Part shown: piece by piece, positions 5,351 through 8,101 of the stretch
Numbering within the stretch: the first letter of the stretch is position 1
How the letters are laid out: every line of letters starts with the position of its first letter
Source: Candidatus Nanoarchaeia archaeon
GTDB lineage: Archaea; Nanoarchaeota; Nanoarchaeia; SCGC-AAA011-G17; JAFCDX01
NCBI GenBank assembly: GCA_028717785.1
Contig: JAQUND010000069.1
Location: 1-8,101, forward strand
DNA length: 8,101 nucleotides
Direction: 5' to 3'
Notes under the pieces: model-generated
What the model saw: only the letters and a program-made list of their open reading frames with translations
The model's database searches: none
What the model was told of the DNA's origin: nothing
Program-made: the position numbers and the translations under genes

Positions 5351-6145
5351 ATGAGTTTAGAAAATTATGTAAATGAAAAAGAAATACAGGAAGGATTAGA
5401 TAGATTATTTGAAGAAAATAAATTAGATGCTGGAAAAATTAGATTATATGGTAAAGACGAAATATTAAAATATTTAAAAAAAAATATAGTTTCTAATCAA
5501 GAAGTTCCTGTAAAACAAAATAAAACTTCAGATGAAAATATAACATCTGAAGTTGTTTCTGCGTCATCAATAGAACCAATAATAGAAGAACCAATAATTG
5601 AACTTCCTAAACCCATTGATAATAATTCCGTTTTTTTAAATTATGATAAGTATATGGGTGATTATGAAGAACCGGCTGAATCTAAGCCAGTTGAAAAACA
5701 TCCTACATCTGTAACTTATTTAGGCGGTGGAGAAAATAATACTATTAGTAATGTTGGTGGTGGAGTAGAATTATATAGTAATAAGTATGGATCGGATTTA
5801 AGATTAAGAACATTATCAGCATCAGGATATGTAACTAATGTAACACAATCAGGTGATTTAATTATTATAGGATCTGATGAATCTGTTTCAACGGTTACAA
5901 CAGATTATAATTTAACAGATGGAAATGACATTATAATAGTTAGTGCTAATTCAGGAACAAATATTAATTTAAAAGCTGCTACTGGTAGTGTTAAAAATTA
6001 TAAAATTAAAAGTATAGGAACAGGAACGATAACTATATCAGCTAATGGTACTGATACAATAGATAACGAAACATATCAAACTATAACTCAATGGGAATGT
6101 ATAAATATAGTTGACTATGCTGCTGGTAAATGGGCTATAATTTAA
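5351..6145 (+). CDS. Two-part virion protein: helical N-terminus, linker, beta-rich C-terminus
   Basis: I start the gene at ATG 5351 because AAGGAA (5341-5346) sits just before it; the in-frame ATG at 5324 lies inside the previous gene and has no such site. The product is 264 aa. Residues 1-45 are helical and charged (NEKEIQEGLDRLFEENK). Residues 50-118 form a Pro/Glu/Ser-rich linker with a short duplication (EPIIEEPIIELP). From about 120 on, the chain is beta-rich: GGGENNTISNVGGGVELYSNKYG...RLRTLSASGYVTNVTQSGDLIIIG. It is followed by a domain ending GTGTITISANGTDTIDNETY and AAGKWAII, a type common at the ends of phage fibre and particle proteins. An adaptor that anchors through its N-terminus and displays a beta domain is a reasonable inference. 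Confidence 0.8.
   Translation: MSLENYVNEKEIQEGLDRLFEENKLDAGKIRLYGKDEILKYLKKNIVSNQEVPVKQNKTSDENITSEVVSASSIEPIIEEPIIELPKPIDNNSVFLNYDKYMGDYEEPAESKPVEKHPTSVTYLGGGENNTISNVGGGVELYSNKYGSDLRLRTLSASGYVTNVTQSGDLIIIGSDESVSTVTTDYNLTDGNDIIIVSANSGTNINLKAATGSVKNYKIKSIGTGTITISANGTDTIDNETYQTITQWECINIVDYAAGKWAII
5573..5602 (+). repeat. 15-base imperfect tandem duplication in the linker
   Basis: GAACCAATAATAGAA (5573-5587) is followed at once by GAACCAATAATTGAA (5588-5602), with 14 of 15 bases identical. It encodes EPIIE twice in the Pro/Glu linker of the two-part virion protein and keeps the reading frame. It resembles the Glu/Pro slippage repeats at 1628-1729. Confidence 0.85.
6100..6107 (+). promoter_or_regulatory. 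Candidate T4-type late promoter box inside the upstream coding end
   Basis: An exact TATAAATA lies 48 bases before the ATG at 6156, inside the 3' end of the preceding gene (encoding CINI). If used, transcription would start near 6113 and serve the 442-aa virion protein gene separately. About two such octamers are expected by chance on one strand at this base composition, so this remains weak without transcript data. Confidence 0.3.
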
Positions 6146-6155
6146 AGGAAAATAA

Positions 6156-7484
6156 ATGAGTTATTTTAAACAAATACAACAAAATGTTATAGCTGATAGT
6201 AATAATATTTCAACTACTAATTTATCAGCTTCTGAAACTTTTACTGGTACTGCTACTTCTACGTTGGGTATAGTAGGTATTCAAGTTAGTTTAAAAACAG
6301 ATCAAAATTGTTATGTATATGTGGATCAATCACCAGATGGAACTAATTGGGATATAGTTGATATGTATGTGTATAATACTAGAACAGGCGGCGACGGATG
6401 GACTGTTCAAGCAGTTAATTCATATGTAAGAACAAGAGTAACAAATATAGGTACTTTATCAACAACATATTTTAGATTACAATTAGCGTTATGTCCAATG
6501 GTAGAATCAGTTCCACGTAGTTTAAATATGTATGGTAATTTAAAAGTTGGAATAGAGAATTTTTCAGATCATTACGGTTTTAATGTTGAAAATACACCAA
6601 TGGACGAAATGCGCGTTGTAGAACCATTTAGATTAGCAGGTTCGACTTTTATAGGAAATACAATTGATAGTAATTTTTGGACTGTAACAAATACAAGTGG
6701 TGGAACTACAACTCAATCAGGATGTCAATCAACATTAAGTACAAATACATCAGCTAATGGAGCAACAGTATTACAAAGCGTTGTAAGAGCTAGATATACT
6801 GGAGGATCATCAAATAGATTTAGAGGGCAAATTCGTTTAGGTGATGTTGGTGAAACTAATAATGTTCGTAGATGGGGAATGTTTGATGGAACAGACGGAG
6901 CTTATTTTAAATTAAATGGAACAGTATTATCTGTTAATACTATGAAAGGAGGTATAGAAACATCAGTTGTTTCAACTAATTGGAACGGCGATATTATTAT
7001 ACCAACAATAACTAATGTTAATACATATGAAATTTATATAACAAATGCTAAAGTTTATTATTCAATTAATGGAAATTTAGTACATACATCGTCTTTTTTA
7101 ACAACTACGTGGACCAATACTACTAATTTAAATGTAAGGATAGATAATATAAATTCTGGTGATTTAAGTACTAATCATAATATAGAAGTTCGTGTAGCAA
7201 CAATATATAGATTAGGTAAGGAAACAACAGCTCCTAGATATTATTATACATCAGCTAATGATACTTATGTATTAAAATATAGTGCTGGAATATTACATAA
7301 AATAGATGTTTTAGATAATGCTGGTACTATATATGTTTATGATAATACTGCTGGTTCAGGAAAAATAATAAGTATAATTGATTCTTCTAAAGTAGTTGGA
7401 ACATTATTTTTTGATGTTGAATTTTCAAACGGTTTAACTATAGTAACTGCATTAGGAGCTAAAATAACAGTAATTTATGAGTAG
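6156..7484 (+). CDS. Multi-domain beta-sandwich virion protein, probable fibre or receptor-binding type
   Basis: AAAGGAAA (6144-6151) precedes the ATG. Three regions are visible in the 442 aa. Residues about 25-120: a beta domain with VGIQVSLKTDQNCYVYVDQSPDGTNWDI and a closing TTYFRLQLALCP, common near the start of phage structural proteins. Residues about 150-355: MRVVEPFRLAGSTF, then NFWTV...SGGTTTQSGCQSTLSTN, a basic strand stretch, RRWGMFDGTDGAYFKLNG and VYYSINGNLVH. This resembles a widespread uncharacterised phage virion family (R..EPF.L...FW...SGG) and a lectin-like jelly roll. Residues about 360-442: YYYTSANDTYVLKYSAGILHKI...IYVYDNTAGSGKII...LTIVTALGAKITVIY, a frequent C-terminal beta domain of particle proteins. 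Sugar or receptor binding is plausible but no site is identified. The gene ends in TAG, 23 bases before the next start. Confidence 0.8.
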   Translation: MSYFKQIQQNVIADSNNISTTNLSASETFTGTATSTLGIVGIQVSLKTDQNCYVYVDQSPDGTNWDIVDMYVYNTRTGGDGWTVQAVNSYVRTRVTNIGTLSTTYFRLQLALCPMVESVPRSLNMYGNLKVGIENFSDHYGFNVENTPMDEMRVVEPFRLAGSTFIGNTIDSNFWTVTNTSGGTTTQSGCQSTLSTNTSANGATVLQSVVRARYTGGSSNRFRGQIRLGDVGETNNVRRWGMFDGTDGAYFKLNGTVLSVNTMKGGIETSVVSTNWNGDIIIPTITNVNTYEIYITNAKVYYSINGNLVHTSSFLTTTWTNTTNLNVRIDNINSGDLSTNHNIEVRVATIYRLGKETTAPRYYYTSANDTYVLKYSAGILHKIDVLDNAGTIYVYDNTAGSGKIISIIDSSKVVGTLFFDVEFSNGLTIVTALGAKITVIYE

Positions 7485-7507
7485 TAATAAATATAAAGGA
7501 ATATATT

Positions 7508-7786
7508 ATGTTAAATGAAAAATTATATGAAAGTATTGTGAAAGTTAGTGAAGAAAAAGAAAGACTTGAAATTCTTAATGAGGATTTGAGATCTAATATA
7601 AAAGTTATTGAAGAAGAAAATCAAGGTTTTAAAATAAAAATAATACAATTAGAAGAACAAGTTAAAGTATTAGAAAAAGGTGTTTCAACAAAATCTATGA
7701 TTGAATGTCTTGATAAATTGAAAGAATTTTTGTTAAATGAAATAAATAATTTAACTGGAGATACTAATGTCTCAGCCAGCTCATAA
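7508..7786 (+). CDS. Small coiled-coil protein, unknown
   Basis: AAAGGA (7495-7500) lies 7 bases before the ATG. The 92-aa product is nearly all helix: residues about 5-57 show heptad-like spacing of I, L and V with Glu and Lys between (EKERLEILNEDLRSNIKVIE, then IIQLEEQVKVLEKG), followed by a second helix (about 61-80) and a polar tail ending TNVSASS. Such short coiled coils occur among phage trimerisation, chaperone and tail-assembly proteins, but none can be named here. The gene sits directly after the 442-aa virion protein gene, so a partner or fold-helper of that protein is possible. It overlaps the next gene by 20 bases. Confidence 0.75.
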   Translation: MLNEKLYESIVKVSEEKERLEILNEDLRSNIKVIEEENQGFKIKIIQLEEQVKVLEKGVSTKSMIECLDKLKEFLLNEINNLTGDTNVSASS

Positions 7787-8101
7787 AGAAAATATTGATA
7801 CTATACTATCATATATTTTGATTAAGAAAATAGTTTTACCTATTAATAAGTCTGAAGCATATAAACTTAAACTAATTAATATGGCTGGTAAAGTTATAAG
7901 AGAACCACAAACGGATAAAGAACATGCAGCTTTAACGCTTTTAGATAGATTAGTATTTAAAATGAAAAGATTATTAGGATCCAAGTTATTAAATTTAAAT
8001 AACTTTTTATATATTAATACTCTAAGTAATGATTTTTATAATAAATTGGTTGTTAGAGGAACTATAAAACAAAGAGCTGAAATAAATAGAATAGTAAAAG
8101 A
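7767..8101 (+). CDS. Uncharacterised tailed-phage protein family member (3' end outside window)
   Basis: The ATG at 7767 lies inside the end of the coiled-coil gene and follows GGAG (7757-7760) at 6 bases; the frame stays open to the window end, giving 111 complete codons. The sequence has the pattern AYKLKLINMAGKVIREPQT, then EHAALTLLDRLVFKMKRLLG. I recall this layout (a G-x-V-x-R turn, a PxT..E..A.T.LDR stretch and an F.MKRLL helix) from small uncharacterised proteins found in many T4-like and other tailed phages. A second conserved-looking part follows (YINTLSNDFYNKLVVRGTIKQRAEI). The role is unknown; location beside virion genes suggests assembly or structure. The antisense frame over this region is a shadow. 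Confidence 0.75.
   Translation, partial: MSQPAHKENIDTILSYILIKKIVLPINKSEAYKLKLINMAGKVIREPQTDKEHAALTLLDRLVFKMKRLLGSKLLNLNNFLYINTLSNDFYNKLVVRGTIKQRAEINRIVK

Noticed and set aside
5476..5484. Run of nine A bases as a programmed frameshift site
   Set aside because: Shifting to either other frame meets a stop within a few codons and gives only a short truncated product. Long A runs are common in this AT-rich DNA, and no downstream stimulatory structure is seen.
7781..7984. Minus-strand open frame at the right end
   Set aside because: The plus strand carries a better-supported gene with GGAG before ATG 7767 and a recognisable sequence pattern.

Overview
The window reads as part of the virion-structure region of a tailed bacteriophage (class Caudoviricetes), most likely a contractile-tailed phage distantly related to T4. 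Evidence: every supported gene is on the + strand, packed with gaps of 2-42 bases or short overlaps. Most have a good Shine-Dalgarno sequence (AAGGAG, AAAGGA or GGAGGA). The base composition is very AT-rich, with A/T-ending codons. One product, at 4340-5116, can be aligned by eye with the T4 neck protein gp14. The rest are small proteins or beta-rich proteins of types common in phage particles. There is no tRNA, integrase, transposase, CRISPR array or host housekeeping gene. The host cannot be named; a low-GC bacterium that uses Shine-Dalgarno initiation would fit.

Region by region. (1) 1-2136: the tail of an unknown gene, an unknown 147-aa protein, a 249-aa protein with an N-terminal membrane helix and a C-terminal coiled coil, then a strongly acidic 130-aa protein followed by a lysine-rich 108-aa protein. 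None of these is recognised with confidence. (2) 2146-3587: a small beta-rich virion-type protein and a right-handed beta-helix (tail-spike-like) protein. The beta-helix gene has a less AT-rich composition in places and no Shine-Dalgarno sequence. (3) 3588-3629: the largest non-coding gap, holding a perfect T4-type late promoter box, TATAAATA. (4) 3630-7484: a beta-rich virion protein, the gp14-like neck protein, a 66-aa protein, a two-part protein with a helical N-terminus and beta-rich C-terminus, and a 442-aa multi-domain beta-sandwich virion protein. A second TATAAATA lies just upstream of the last of these. (5) 7508-8101: a 92-aa coiled-coil protein, overlapped by the start of a gene for a small, uncharacterised phage protein that runs off the window.

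How they may work together: the likely picture is late expression of neck, tail or surface-decoration parts, with several candidate receptor- or glycan-binding proteins around a conserved neck protein. In T4, gene 14 lies between genes 13 and 15, and neither is recognisable here. The order is therefore rearranged, or the neighbours have diverged past recognition. No enzymatic defence, toxin or regulatory system is visible. The interest lies in the adhesin-like gene set, the possibly imported spike gene, and the unrecognised membrane and acidic/basic proteins. Family assignments rest on recall and inspection; no searches were run.
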